From: Prevotellaceae bacterium
GTDB taxonomy: Bacteria; Bacteroidota; Bacteroidia; Bacteroidales; Bacteroidaceae
Length of the DNA stretch: 61,962 nucleotides
Direction of reading: 5' to 3'
Assembly (NCBI GenBank): GCA_029219385.1
Contig: JAQXTH010000027.1
Span: forward strand, 1 to 61,962
Shown here piece after piece: positions 24,673 to 34,055 of the stretch. Positions within the stretch are counted from its first letter, which is position 1. Each line of letters opens with the position of its first letter. The notes beneath the pieces were generated by a model. The model was not told where the DNA came from and made no database searches. It was given only the letters and a program-made list of their open reading frames with translations. The position numbers and the translations under genes are program-made.

Positions 24673-27600
24673 TTAAACCTTTTGAACCGCTATTTCTTTA
24701 AGCACGTCTACAACCTCTTTTATTCCTGCCACACCAGTAACCGTCATGCGACGCTTTAAATTAGCCTCTGACAAACGAGATGTTTCAAAATGTTTTGTCA
24801 TATACATAATGGAACGGCCAAACGTATCACTCTTATAAAAAGCACTACTTAGATTAGAAACAAAATAAAGCGTCAGAACATTGTTTCTTATCACCATACG
24901 CTCAACACCAAGACTGCGGCCAAGCCTGCGAGCAACCGGAACAGATAACAAGCCCTCGACCTGCGGAGGCAACAGACCGAAACGGTCTTCCAATTTTGCA
25001 CGATAGTCCTTTATTTGCTCATCGGAAACAAGACCATCTATCTCTCGATAACAAATCACCCTCTCGCTATTGCCCGGAATGTATTCCTGTGGAAGATAAA
25101 GTGGCAAATCGCTGTCAATACTGCAATCTTCTACAAACAACTCGCCTTGAAGATTATCTGTTTTGGAAATCTCCTCTTCATACAGATCGGCAAACTCGTC
25201 GGTTTTTAATTCGTGTACCGCCTCAGAAAGGATTTTTTGATATGTCTCATAACCTAAGTCGGCAATAAAACCACTCTGCTCGGCCCCCAACAGATTGCCA
25301 GCACCTCGTATGTCAAGATCTTGCATTGCTATGCGAATTCCACTGCCCAAATCGCTGAAATTCTCTATTGCCTCAATACGACGGCGACTCTCATCTGACA
25401 AAGCCGCGAGCGGAGGGGTAAGCAGATAGCAAAAAGCCTTGCGATTTCCGCGCCCCACCCTGCCTCGCATTTGGTGGAGGTCGCTAAGACCGAAATTTTG
25501 GGCATTGTCAATGATAATAGTGTTGGCATTGGCAATATCAACACCATTCTCCACAATGGTAGTAGAGAGCAACACATCATATTCATAATTTATAAAGTCA
25601 AACAACGTCTTTTCAAGTTGTTCGGGCGACATACGGCCATGTCCCACAGCAATACGCGCATCAGGAACATATTGATGTATCAAGGCCTCAATATGAGGTA
25701 ATTGTGAAATCTTATTACAGACAAAGAAAACCTGTCCGCCACGACTCATCTCAAAATTTATGGCATCAGCGATTATCTCATGACCGAAAATATGCTGTTC
25801 CGTTCTTATGGGAAAACGATTTGAGGGTGGCGTAGACAATACAGAAAGATCGCGCGCCCCCATGAGAGAAAACTGCAACGTGCGAGGAATGGGAGTAGCC
25901 GTGAGAGTGAGCGTGTCTACATTCACCTTCAATTGGCGTAACTTTTCCTTCGTCGACACTCCGAATTTCTGCTCCTCATCTATAATGAGCAATCCAAGAT
26001 CTTTAAAAACAACTGATTTACCCAAGAGTTTATGAGTGCCTATCAAAATCTCTATTTTTCCATCCTTGAGGCGTTCGCAAATTTCCTTAACTTTCTTTGG
26101 AGAACGCGAGCGAGACAAATATTCCACCTCTACGGGAAAATCCTTGAGACGTTCCTTAAAAGTATGATAATGTTGATAGGCCAAAACCGTTGTTGGTACA
26201 AGAACGGCTACCTGTTTACCATCAACAGCGGCCTTAAAAGCGGCACGAACGGCAAGTTCCGTCTTGCCAAACCCGACATCGCCACACACCAAACGATCCA
26301 TCGGACGACTGCTCTCCATATCAGCTTTGATTTGTCGGGTAACAGCAAGTTGATCGGGGGTGTCTTCATAGACAAACGAAGCCTCTAACTCATGCTGCAT
26401 ATATGAGTCAGGACTATAGGCAAAACCTTGTTGCCTACGTCGCTCGGCATAGAGTTTTATAAGATCGCGAGCAATATCCTTGATTTTCTTCTTGGTGCGT
26501 TCTTTCATCTGATTCCATGCACCCGTACCCAACCGACTGAGACGTGGCATTTCACCCTCCTCAGAGCGATATTTGCTCACCTTGCCAAGAGAATGAACCG
26601 AAACATATACAATGTCACCTTTTTGATAAAGCAATTTCATCATCTCTTGCTCCACGCCACCTTTCTCAACGTTTACCAAACCAACAAATTGGCCTATTCC
26701 GTGGTCTACATGAGTAACATAGTCACCCGGCTCGAAACGATTAAGTTCACGCAACGAGAGAGCCACTTTACCATTGCTCACAATAGCACTCTTGAAACGA
26801 TAATTATGAAAACGGTCGAAAATCTGATGATCGGTGAAAAAACATGTTGATATGGTTTCGTCAATAAAACCCGCATGAATGGTTTTATCAACAGCAATAA
26901 AAGACAATGAAGCATCTATTTGTGATAAAATATCCCTCAAACGCTCATGTTGCTTGGGATTGTCGGCAAAAATATGAATTTTGAATTTGCGTTGAGAATA
27001 TTGATTTAAAACATCACAAATCAAATCGAAATTCTTATGAAACAACGGTTGTGGTGTTGTAGAAAATTTTACTACGGCACCTTTGCTTTTGCTTGGCCGC
27101 ACAGATAACACAACAGAAGGAAATCTCATTGCCCCACGCTCAAATTCCACAGCATTGAGCAACAATTTGGCGGCACAAAGTTCCACTTCATCTACAGCCT
27201 CTTCACCATGCACCGCGCGTCGTTCTATCAATGCCTGACTGCTAAATCCCTGTTCGTATATCTTGCCAACAGCCTCGCAGACAAAAGCCGGATTTTTCTG
27301 TATCAACACAGTAGTATCGGGCAACGTATCAAGAAACGAAACACGACTGTCGATCGAAGCTGCCACAAAAGGCACAAGCCTTGCACTCTTTAATCGCTCT
27401 TGCGACAACTGTGTCTGCACATCAAAAGTACGTATACTGTCTACCTCGTCACCAAAAAAATCTATGCGATAAGGAAGTTCTGAAGAATATGAAAAAACGT
27501 CAACAATACTGCCGCGAATGGCAAATTCACCCGGTTCAAAAACATAGTCAACATGACGAAAACCAAGTTCAAATAATCTTCGTTCAATGCAAGAAAATTC

Positions 27601-28071
27601 ATATTCCATTCCAACCTCTACCTCCATAAAAGAACCACGAAGTGTCTCTTGAGTAACAACCTTGACTGCCAGTGCCTCAGGGTATGTCACAATAATAGCA
27701 CTCTTTTCTGTTCCCTCGCTACCAATGGTTGCTAAACGACTCAACACATCGGTGCGCAAAATCTCATTTGCCGGATCTATAGAAGCATACTTAACCCCTC
27801 GCTTATAAGGAGAAGGGAAAAACATCACATCGGTCTCTCCATAAAGTGCCTGCAAGTCACCAAAGAAATAAGCAGCCTCATCTTCATCGTTAAGAATAGC
27901 AACAAACAAGCGGCCTTGCGCTGACAACTCTCTTACTGCTCCAATATAGGCCGCAGCAGCAGACCCCTGTAATCCTTCTACAAAAAGAGTCTCGCCCGCA
28001 GTCAAGGTTTCAACCTTACATTTCAAAGCCTTTACCACCGAATGACGGCACAAAAGAGTCTTGACCTCCAT
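24673..28071 (-). CDS. mfd: transcription-repair coupling factor
   Basis: Mfd recognises RNA polymerase stalled at DNA damage, displaces it and recruits UvrA. The 1132-residue length is normal. In order: an N-terminal UvrB-like region (about 1-330), the polymerase-interacting CarD-like domain ('FEPGDYVTHVDHGIGQF', about 440-520), the ATPase motor with Walker A 'CGDVGFGKTELA' (Lys603) and 'LLIIDEEQKFGV', 'TLTATPIPRTL', the second RecA domain with 'LLSTTIVENGVDIANANT' and 'QMRGRVGRG', and the C-terminal TRCF domain. It is the last gene of a long minus-strand series but separated from secG by 128 bases. Confidence 0.98.
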   Translation of the reverse strand: MEVKTLLCRHSVVKALKCKVETLTAGETLFVEGLQGSAAAAYIGAVRELSAQGRLFVAILNDEDEAAYFFGDLQALYGETDVMFFPSPYKRGVKYASIDPANEILRTDVLSRLATIGSEGTEKSAIIVTYPEALAVKVVTQETLRGSFMEVEVGMEYEFSCIERRLFELGFRHVDYVFEPGEFAIRGSIVDVFSYSSELPYRIDFFGDEVDSIRTFDVQTQLSQERLKSARLVPFVAASIDSRVSFLDTLPDTTVLIQKNPAFVCEAVGKIYEQGFSSQALIERRAVHGEEAVDEVELCAAKLLLNAVEFERGAMRFPSVVLSVRPSKSKGAVVKFSTTPQPLFHKNFDLICDVLNQYSQRKFKIHIFADNPKQHERLRDILSQIDASLSFIAVDKTIHAGFIDETISTCFFTDHQIFDRFHNYRFKSAIVSNGKVALSLRELNRFEPGDYVTHVDHGIGQFVGLVNVEKGGVEQEMMKLLYQKGDIVYVSVHSLGKVSKYRSEEGEMPRLSRLGTGAWNQMKERTKKKIKDIARDLIKLYAERRRQQGFAYSPDSYMQHELEASFVYEDTPDQLAVTRQIKADMESSRPMDRLVCGDVGFGKTELAVRAAFKAAVDGKQVAVLVPTTVLAYQHYHTFKERLKDFPVEVEYLSRSRSPKKVKEICERLKDGKIEILIGTHKLLGKSVVFKDLGLLIIDEEQKFGVSTKEKLRQLKVNVDTLTLTATPIPRTLQFSLMGARDLSVLSTPPSNRFPIRTEQHIFGHEIIADAINFEMSRGGQVFFVCNKISQLPHIEALIHQYVPDARIAVGHGRMSPEQLEKTLFDFINYEYDVLLSTTIVENGVDIANANTIIIDNAQNFGLSDLHQMRGRVGRGNRKAFCYLLTPPLAALSDESRRRIEAIENFSDLGSGIRIAMQDLDIRGAGNLLGAEQSGFIADLGYETYQKILSEAVHELKTDEFADLYEEEISKTDNLQGELFVEDCSIDSDLPLYLPQEYIPGNSERVICYREIDGLVSDEQIKDYRAKLEDRFGLLPPQVEGLLSVPVARRLGRSLGVERMVIRNNVLTLYFVSNLSSAFYKSDTFGRSIMYMTKHFETSRLSEANLKRRMTVTGVAGIKEVVDVLKEIAVQKV

Positions 28072-28135
28072 CGACTTTCACTTAGACAAATTAAAACGTC
28101 GTATTATGAATAACAAACCTATACATTTATAAACA

Positions 28136-28165
28136 GCAAAAGACCACCGCTATAAATCGGTGATC
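28136..28165 (-). terminator. probable terminator downstream of secG
   Basis: The stem GACCACCG (28142-28149) with CGGTGATC (28158-28165) is followed on the minus strand by a TCTTTTG run. Two positions are mismatched, so the stem is moderate. Confidence 0.55.
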
Positions 28166-28199
28166 TAATGACGTATGAAAAGAATTAATGACTTTCAAA

Positions 28200-28583
28200 T
28201 TATTGCTTGGCAGGTGTTTCTGCCTCTGTGGGAGTCTGCGCTGCTGCAGGTGTGGCTGTCTGAGGTGTTGCCGTCTGTGTTGCGTTGGCAGAAGGATTGG
28301 GAACTGCAGGAACCGCTGTCTGTATCGGTGCTCCCTCTACAACCGAAGACTGAATCGTTTCTTTCGGACTGAGATAAGCTGCAGCAACACTCAACACCAC
28401 CATTGCAATGGCAAGGCCCCATGTCGCTTTTTCTACAAATTCGGTGGTTTTGCGCACACCGCCCAAACTATTGGCGCCCGAAAAACCGGCTGCAAGGCCA
28501 CCGCCCTTAGATTCTTGAATTAGAACAATGAGGCACATCAAAACGGCCGCGAGAACAATAAGTACGATAACAATACTATACAT
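28200..28583 (-). CDS. secG: preprotein translocase subunit SecG
   Basis: SecG is the small auxiliary subunit of the SecYEG channel. The 127-residue protein has two membrane helices (about 3-22 and 53-72) around the conserved cytoplasmic loop 'LIQESKGGGLAAGFSG'. Beyond the second helix it carries an unusual tail of about 50 residues rich in Ala, Thr, Pro and Gln ('QTAVPAVPNPSANATQTA'), which most SecG lack. It is the last gene of a close-packed operon (sigma-54 activator, lptE, TPR-like, secG). Confidence 0.95.
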   Translation of the reverse strand: MYSIVIVLIVLAAVLMCLIVLIQESKGGGLAAGFSGANSLGGVRKTTEFVEKATWGLAIAMVVLSVAAAYLSPKETIQSSVVEGAPIQTAVPAVPNPSANATQTATPQTATPAAAQTPTEAETPAKQ

Positions 28584-28585
28584 TT

Positions 28586-29356
28586 CTATTTGTTTTTATT
28601 TCTGTTTATTCTTACTAAAATTTTTAAATATCTTATTTGGTCTGCAAAGTAAACACTTTTTTTTGGATTATCAGCATTCAACGCCTCAATAATTTCAAGA
28701 GCCTGCTCATATTTCTGCTGTTTTATATACAAACCGGCCATTGTCTCGGTGAAATAATCCTTGTCTGTGACATTAAAAGAACTTTCTGAGAAATCATCTG
28801 CAGGATAGTCTTCGGACGACTCCTCGTTAAGTTGACGATTGATAGTCTCTATGGTAAACTCATTTTCGCGGTCAAAATCAGCCTCTGCCTCAGCCTTCGG
28901 ATTTTGGAGTGTGTCAACACTTTCACCATAGTCGGGCAACTGCTCCAAGTAGACAGAATAGTCACAACCCGGCTCAACCGTTTCACCGCTCGAAACTCCC
29001 CCACGAGGCATATCGGCCACACCCTTTAAAAAATTATCAATCAACTTGAGAGTTTTGTCACCTTTCCCAACATGAGAATCCACATCGTTGAACTTTGTCT
29101 CGGGAATAGTATAATTAAGACCCTCAACCATGTCGAACAATACAGAACGGTCGGCCACCATAACCGCGGATTTTTTTAATTGATTGCCAAAATCAAGATC
29201 GTGAACCTTATATAGATTTTGCAATAAGAGCAAATGGAGAGTCTGATAATAAGGATACTGTTCGAGAGCTTCCCTAATAGCAGAGACTGTGCTGCGATCC
29301 ATACGCTCCGGGTGGCGTATGAGTTCTATGGCCGAACTGAATTGTTGTGTTATCAT
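28586..29356 (-). CDS. TPR-like helical protein of unknown function
   Basis: The 256-residue cytosolic protein is probably all-helical. The N-terminal part ('TVSAIREALEQYPYYQTLHLLLLQNLYKV') matches a conserved Bacteroidetes pattern found next to lptE and secG. The C-terminal part ('YFTETMAGLYIKQQKYEQALEIIEAL') is a TPR-like repeat. The middle is acidic. The ATG at 29356 was chosen over a GTG at 29395 that overlaps lptE. Its conserved place between lptE and secG suggests a role in envelope assembly, but nothing in the sequence shows it. Confidence 0.8.
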   Translation of the reverse strand: MITQQFSSAIELIRHPERMDRSTVSAIREALEQYPYYQTLHLLLLQNLYKVHDLDFGNQLKKSAVMVADRSVLFDMVEGLNYTIPETKFNDVDSHVGKGDKTLKLIDNFLKGVADMPRGGVSSGETVEPGCDYSVYLEQLPDYGESVDTLQNPKAEAEADFDRENEFTIETINRQLNEESSEDYPADDFSESSFNVTDKDYFTETMAGLYIKQQKYEQALEIIEALNADNPKKSVYFADQIRYLKILVRINRNKNK

Positions 29357-29391
29357 ATCCGTAATATAAAAATAATGTAAAAATGCGCATA

Positions 29392-29913
29392 TCACCAGTT
29401 GGCAACCGTGGCATTAAATATCTGATCTACTATATCTTTAATCATCTGCGTGACAAGTTCCTCTTGCACGGCATTGAGTTGTTGTGATGAGTCATACTCA
29501 GCTGTAGCCGTAAACGAGCGTTCAAAATCGTCTGCATGTTTCTTGTTATTAACAAAACGCACATTGACCGTCATTTTCAATTGCGTCTGAGACGAATAGC
29601 CATCGGCCGAAACAGCCTTGTTAAACTGACTATATTCTATTATCTCACCGGCAAGTTGTATGTCACCATTGCGTTTCACCTGGGTAAGTTTTGTCTGTCG
29701 TGCATAAATATCTGATAGTTCATTATTAAACATCGAGTGCATCGGAGCCCAAACGTATGCCGAACGCAAAGGAAAATCAGAAATCTCTATTGTTTTAGTC
29801 GTTGCATAGTCAATTGATGCGCCATTGAGTTTATAACTCACAGTGCAACCTACAAGGAGAAGCGTGAGCGCAACCCCCACAAGCGAATGCAACAAACTCT
29901 TTCTATTTAACAT
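29392..29913 (-). CDS. lptE: LptE-like LPS assembly lipoprotein
   Basis: The 173-residue lipoprotein has a clear lipobox, 'VALTLLLVGCTVSYKL', that would place it in the outer membrane. 'YKLNGASIDYATTKTIEI', 'NNELSDIYARQTKLTQV' and the alternating C-terminal pattern fit the Bacteroidetes LptE family, the plug of the LptD translocon for lipopolysaccharide export. I chose the second Met (29913); the first (29925) would lengthen the overlap with the upstream gene to 23 bases. Either way it overlaps the sigma-54 activator gene, which implies cotranscription and coupled translation. Confidence 0.85.
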   Translation of the reverse strand: MLNRKSLLHSLVGVALTLLLVGCTVSYKLNGASIDYATTKTIEISDFPLRSAYVWAPMHSMFNNELSDIYARQTKLTQVKRNGDIQLAGEIIEYSQFNKAVSADGYSSQTQLKMTVNVRFVNNKKHADDFERSFTATAEYDSSQQLNAVQEELVTQMIKDIVDQIFNATVANW

Positions 29914-31087
29914 CTTCAAGACCATATTCTTTTATTTTTCTGTATAACGTGCGTTCTGCAATGCCCAACTCTTCAGCAACCTTGCGCCGCGACCCTCCGT
30001 TGCGCTTGAGCGAAGAGACAAGTGCCTCTTTCTCTATCTCCTCCATAGTCTCAACACTTTCAATATATTCGGCCACCTCATCAGCAGGCAAAGAATTGGC
30101 AACCGGCAACAAAGGCAATGTTGATGGAATATGAATATCAACGTCGGCAGAAGCAGGGTCAACCATTTTGCGCAATTCCACTATTTCTGACTTCAAACGA
30201 CGACACTGGGTTGACAACTGGGCGAGCCACTGATATATTACTGTACGCTCTGTCTCAAAAGACTTATAATCATCATTAAAAGACAACATCGTTACCTTCT
30301 CCTCGGGCAACACGGACTTAAGCCTTTCTAATGAAACAACACCGTCGGGGGTAGTCACTGTGAGACTCTCCACAAGATTACGCAATTGGCGAATATTGCC
30401 GGGCCAATGATATTTCATGGCAAAAGCCATAGCCTCTTCGTCAAACAAAATGGGGTCGGCATTATTATATTTGTCGCTCATGTCAAGAGCAAACTTCTTA
30501 ATTAACAACCTTATATCATCGCCACGGTCTCTGAGTGGCGGAATGCTAATACTCACACCATTGAGACGATAAAACAAATCTTCCCTAAACTTGCCCTCGC
30601 TCATGGCTTTAAGCAAATTCACATTGGTAGCAGCAACTATACGCACATCGGTCTTAAAAACCTTATCAGAACCAACGGGAATATATTCGCCACTCTCCAA
30701 CACACGCAGCAACAAAGCCTGGGTCTCTTTGGGCAACTCACCTATTTCATCGAGAAACAATGTGCCGCCGTTGCATGTGGCAAAATATCCTTCACGATCA
30801 CTATCGGCACCAGTATATGCCCCTCGCACATGACCAAACAACTCTGAATTTATCGTGCCCGGGGGAATTGACCCACAATTTATGGCCATCAACCGTTTGT
30901 TTTTACGAGGACTATGGTCGTGGATAATGCGCGAAAAAACATCCTTGCCCACTCCATTCTCGCCTAAAATCACCATTGACAAATCGGTAGGTGCCACACG
31001 CAAAGCCATCAGCAAAGCCTCGTCTAATGCTCTGCACTTGCCAATAATATTATATTTCCTTTTTACTGCCTGTAAATCTGTTCCCAT
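29903..31087 (-). CDS. sigma-54-dependent transcriptional activator lacking a sensor domain
   Basis: The 394-residue enhancer-binding protein starts almost directly with its AAA+ domain: Walker A 'GENGVGKD' (42-49), sigma-54 contact loop 'GAYTGA' (89-94, a Tyr variant of GAFTGA), Walker B 'LFLDEI' (110-115). A coiled linker with 'LSTQCRRLKSEIVELRKM' follows, then a Fis-type helix-turn-helix at about 367-390 ('RRKVAEELGIAERTLYRKI'). No receiver, PAS or GAF domain is present, so control must come from expression level or a partner. It heads the lptE-TPR-secG operon and overlaps lptE, which suggests a link to envelope biogenesis; the targets are unknown. Confidence 0.93.
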   Translation of the reverse strand: MGTDLQAVKRKYNIIGKCRALDEALLMALRVAPTDLSMVILGENGVGKDVFSRIIHDHSPRKNKRLMAINCGSIPPGTINSELFGHVRGAYTGADSDREGYFATCNGGTLFLDEIGELPKETQALLLRVLESGEYIPVGSDKVFKTDVRIVAATNVNLLKAMSEGKFREDLFYRLNGVSISIPPLRDRGDDIRLLIKKFALDMSDKYNNADPILFDEEAMAFAMKYHWPGNIRQLRNLVESLTVTTPDGVVSLERLKSVLPEEKVTMLSFNDDYKSFETERTVIYQWLAQLSTQCRRLKSEIVELRKMVDPASADVDIHIPSTLPLLPVANSLPADEVAEYIESVETMEEIEKEALVSSLKRNGGSRRKVAEELGIAERTLYRKIKEYGLEDVK

Positions 31088-31135
31088 ATTTTTGAATGTA
31101 TTTAGACGGCACTTGATGATTATTTATAATTATTG

Positions 31136-33730
31136 TCAGAACGTGAGTTCAAGTTTCACTCGCCAACCCCATTTCTTTGCATCGGGCAAATAAAGATAGT
31201 TGAGGCGTCTCACTGCCTGTATCTGCAAAATCTTGAATATGTTATAAACTCCGGCATAGAGTTCCACATAAGGTTTATTATTTTCCATGATATGCGAGGA
31301 ATACTTATAAGAGCCATTGGGCATAAAATGTCCGGGAAAATAATAGAGGTGACTATCGTTGGGGTTGAGAAAAGGATTGTTCTTATCGGTCAGAGTGCCC
31401 CACAGAGTATTACAACCTACCACTTCGCGCCATTTCAATTTTTTCAACAGGGGAATACGATTGAAAATCTTGCCGTTAAGATCCCAATGCACCATGAGCG
31501 AGGCATAACGGTCATTAAGAAACTCCATATTGTTGACCATACAAAACATACGTTTGTGAACAATAAATGATTGGTTGGCTGCCGGCATTATAAGCAGGGG
31601 ATAAGGCACCTTGTCCCACTGTGCTCCGGCTGCAAAATAGAAATCTAACCTTCCCCATGCCGAAGGCATCCAAAAACGCTTGTAAATGGTAGCCTCTGTA
31701 AGATTATAAGTATGTTCGCCTCCAAGAGTCTTGAGACCAACAGTATGGCTGAGCGAAAAAATTGGTGCCTCATTGTTCAGCAAAATGCGCCGTTGCTTAG
31801 TATTAACATATTTGGCACCGGGGGTAAATGTCAGACCCACACGTACATCTGTAGTATGAAAATAGCGTATATGGGCGGATTTGTCATACGATGGGCCAAA
31901 CGACCCATTGAGTGGTTGGTAGAACATTGCCCCCACACCTTCGTCTCGCTCCTTCTGGAAACGAGCATCAAACTGAAGACCATTAGCCCACTCACAACGA
32001 TACCTCATACCCACTTTGTTATAGTACATCATGTGGTCTATGGTGGTCACTTTAAAGGAAGTAAATACATTATCCTTATCGGTGGGCAGAAACTTATCTG
32101 ACGGAGACATCACATCACTCTGAAACATAGCCGAAAGATTATTCATCGGAAACTCTGTGGGCTGATATATGCGCTTATTAAACGCATAAGTCAATTCACC
32201 CATTCCTTTCACACGATTATCCTTAAAACCATATGCCACATACCCCTTGGCAAAGAGATGGGGATTGAGGTGAGCGGTAGTCTGCCCCGAAGCTCTCAAA
32301 CGAAAACCATCTATAAAATTATGACTAAATATCGTGTTGATCGGACCTATGTCGACAAGCGAAGGTTTATGGGGGTCACCCGAAGTCTCAACATAGTTTT
32401 CCACAAAAGCCTTAAGAATAAACAAGAATATATTAAAATTCTTCATGCTCTCAAACTCTCTGACCATATCGCCCATTTTAGCCTCTGCGTCGGTCAGGGA
32501 GTCTGTGCGCATAGTTTGCCAGAAATCATTGTCTTGAAGCGAAGCATTAGGCTCAGTATATTCCGAACCTCCATAGCGAAACTCTTTGTCAGGCAAAGGC
32601 TCAATGCTAAAATCAGAATAATCGTTAGTGAGCTGAACCTGCATACGGGCCATATCCATGATTGCCGAAATCTGAACTGTCATCTTGTTTGACGAGAGCA
32701 CTTGGTCGCCCGAAGGAAGAGTAATGAATTCTTGATTTACATTAAGTTGCTCCACAAAATTTACGTCAGAACTATGGGGAATAAGCAACTTGGATTGGCG
32801 CACTCTATAAGTAGAGTCTGCCATAATAAAAAGACTTCCCGAGAAACCGAAATCTTGCGGATTGTTTGGCACAAAAGTCACTTCTATACACTTGTCGTTG
32901 CCAACATAGACCGTATCCTGAATAAAATATCGGTAAAAACTGATCGCATTTTTAGTGGAGATGGGACTGATAAACTGATGTTGCAACAAGCGTATGTTGT
33001 CTTCATAGATATTTACATCAGTGAAACAATCGGCCAAAATACTGTTGAGTATCTCACCCGAAGCAAAAAATTTGTTGAGACCTTCTTCACGCTTACCTGT
33101 AATGATTGTTTTCTCTGATTCAGGATTTTTGCGCCAAATCTGACGTTGTGTAGTCTCTTGAAACGTAATGGGCAAAATACGCTTGCCTGTTTCGGGACAT
33201 ACTTCAACATGGTTTTCAAGGAAAGGCATTTTCTTGAAAACACCTTCATTGAGAGTTTTCTTTGAAACATCATTAAAAGAAAACGTCAATTTTTTATACA
33301 TCTTGTAACTGAAATACGCATGACGATGTAGATCCGTAGTCTTTTTTGCAGCTATCACTTTCTTCATCAATTCGACCGCAGGATTGTTTTTGCGCGAATA
33401 TTTCTTTTTGCGCCCCTTCACAACAGTCTCTTTCAAGGTTAGTTGCACCTCAACCAATTTCACGTTGATAGAGCGAGTGTCAAAGGTCACGACGAAGGTC
33501 TGACGCTCATAACCAAAAAAGTGAACCACCAAAGTCTTGCCAACAATGGCAGGAAGTGTGTAGTTTCCGTCAGCGTCGGTGTTTACACCCACCGGCATAC
33601 CTTCATAATAAACGTTGGCATAGGCGATTGGTTCACCTGTGCGCGAGTCGGTCACCCTGCCGCGTATATTTTGAGCCGCGATTTCAATCGAAACCACAAC
33701 AAACACAATTATCAATAAAATCTTACGCAT
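31136..33730 (-). CDS. outer-membrane protein with carboxypeptidase-like domain and DUF5686
   Basis: The 864-residue protein has a signal peptide at about 1-20 ('ILLIIVFVVVSIEIAAQ'), then a CarboxypepD_reg-like beta-sandwich (about 21-105, 'IRGRVTDSRTGEPIAYANVYYEGMP' in part), as in TonB-dependent and related proteins. A long DUF5686 region follows, ending in strands typical of an outer-membrane barrel ('KWGWRVKLELTF'). The start at 33730 gives the signal peptide directly; an upstream ATG at 33829 would add 33 unlikely residues. It is not a SusC protein and has no SusD partner. The family function is unknown to me. Confidence 0.87.
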   Translation of the reverse strand: MRKILLIIVFVVVSIEIAAQNIRGRVTDSRTGEPIAYANVYYEGMPVGVNTDADGNYTLPAIVGKTLVVHFFGYERQTFVVTFDTRSINVKLVEVQLTLKETVVKGRKKKYSRKNNPAVELMKKVIAAKKTTDLHRHAYFSYKMYKKLTFSFNDVSKKTLNEGVFKKMPFLENHVEVCPETGKRILPITFQETTQRQIWRKNPESEKTIITGKREEGLNKFFASGEILNSILADCFTDVNIYEDNIRLLQHQFISPISTKNAISFYRYFIQDTVYVGNDKCIEVTFVPNNPQDFGFSGSLFIMADSTYRVRQSKLLIPHSSDVNFVEQLNVNQEFITLPSGDQVLSSNKMTVQISAIMDMARMQVQLTNDYSDFSIEPLPDKEFRYGGSEYTEPNASLQDNDFWQTMRTDSLTDAEAKMGDMVREFESMKNFNIFLFILKAFVENYVETSGDPHKPSLVDIGPINTIFSHNFIDGFRLRASGQTTAHLNPHLFAKGYVAYGFKDNRVKGMGELTYAFNKRIYQPTEFPMNNLSAMFQSDVMSPSDKFLPTDKDNVFTSFKVTTIDHMMYYNKVGMRYRCEWANGLQFDARFQKERDEGVGAMFYQPLNGSFGPSYDKSAHIRYFHTTDVRVGLTFTPGAKYVNTKQRRILLNNEAPIFSLSHTVGLKTLGGEHTYNLTEATIYKRFWMPSAWGRLDFYFAAGAQWDKVPYPLLIMPAANQSFIVHKRMFCMVNNMEFLNDRYASLMVHWDLNGKIFNRIPLLKKLKWREVVGCNTLWGTLTDKNNPFLNPNDSHLYYFPGHFMPNGSYKYSSHIMENNKPYVELYAGVYNIFKILQIQAVRRLNYLYLPDAKKWGWRVKLELTF

Positions 33731-33853
33731 ACACGTCTGTATCTCTATGTTTTTGAAACAAAATGAGAGTACCAATCCAAGCGTTGGCGTACTAAAAATA
33801 TCAGTGTTTAGCGACATAGCAAGGAACAAGACACAATCTCACATTTTAAAATG

Positions 33854-33861
33854 CAAAGATA
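33854..33861 (-). promoter_or_regulatory. -7 element for the DUF5686 gene
   Basis: On the minus strand the sequence reads TATCTTTG, matching TAnnTTTG. It would give a 5' UTR of about 120 bases to the start at 33730. The rest of 33731-34055 holds the lpxA terminator and no gene. Confidence 0.45.
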
Positions 33862-33990
33862 ACGCTTTTGTTTCAAAATCTGTGTTAAAAACACATAAAG
33901 ATACATCGTTATGCCACACCGAAATTACTTTTACTATGACTACGACAACAACAGTGACAAGCAACGTTTCTTTAATAACAACATGAAACA

Positions 33991-34027
33991 AAAAAAGGTG
34001 TGACAGACAAAAGTCCGACACACCCTT
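33991..34027 (-). terminator. terminator of the lpxA-like gene
   Basis: GGTGTG (33997-34002) pairs with CACACC (34019-34024), extended by an inner GAC/GTC pair. On the minus strand the stem is followed by a run of at least six T. Confidence 0.75.
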
Positions 34028-34055
34028 AATAACAATGAAATATACACTATATAAA

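Noticed and set aside
33731-33829. 33-residue extension of the DUF5686 protein
   Set aside because: The real signal peptide starts at 33730; the extension has no family similarity.
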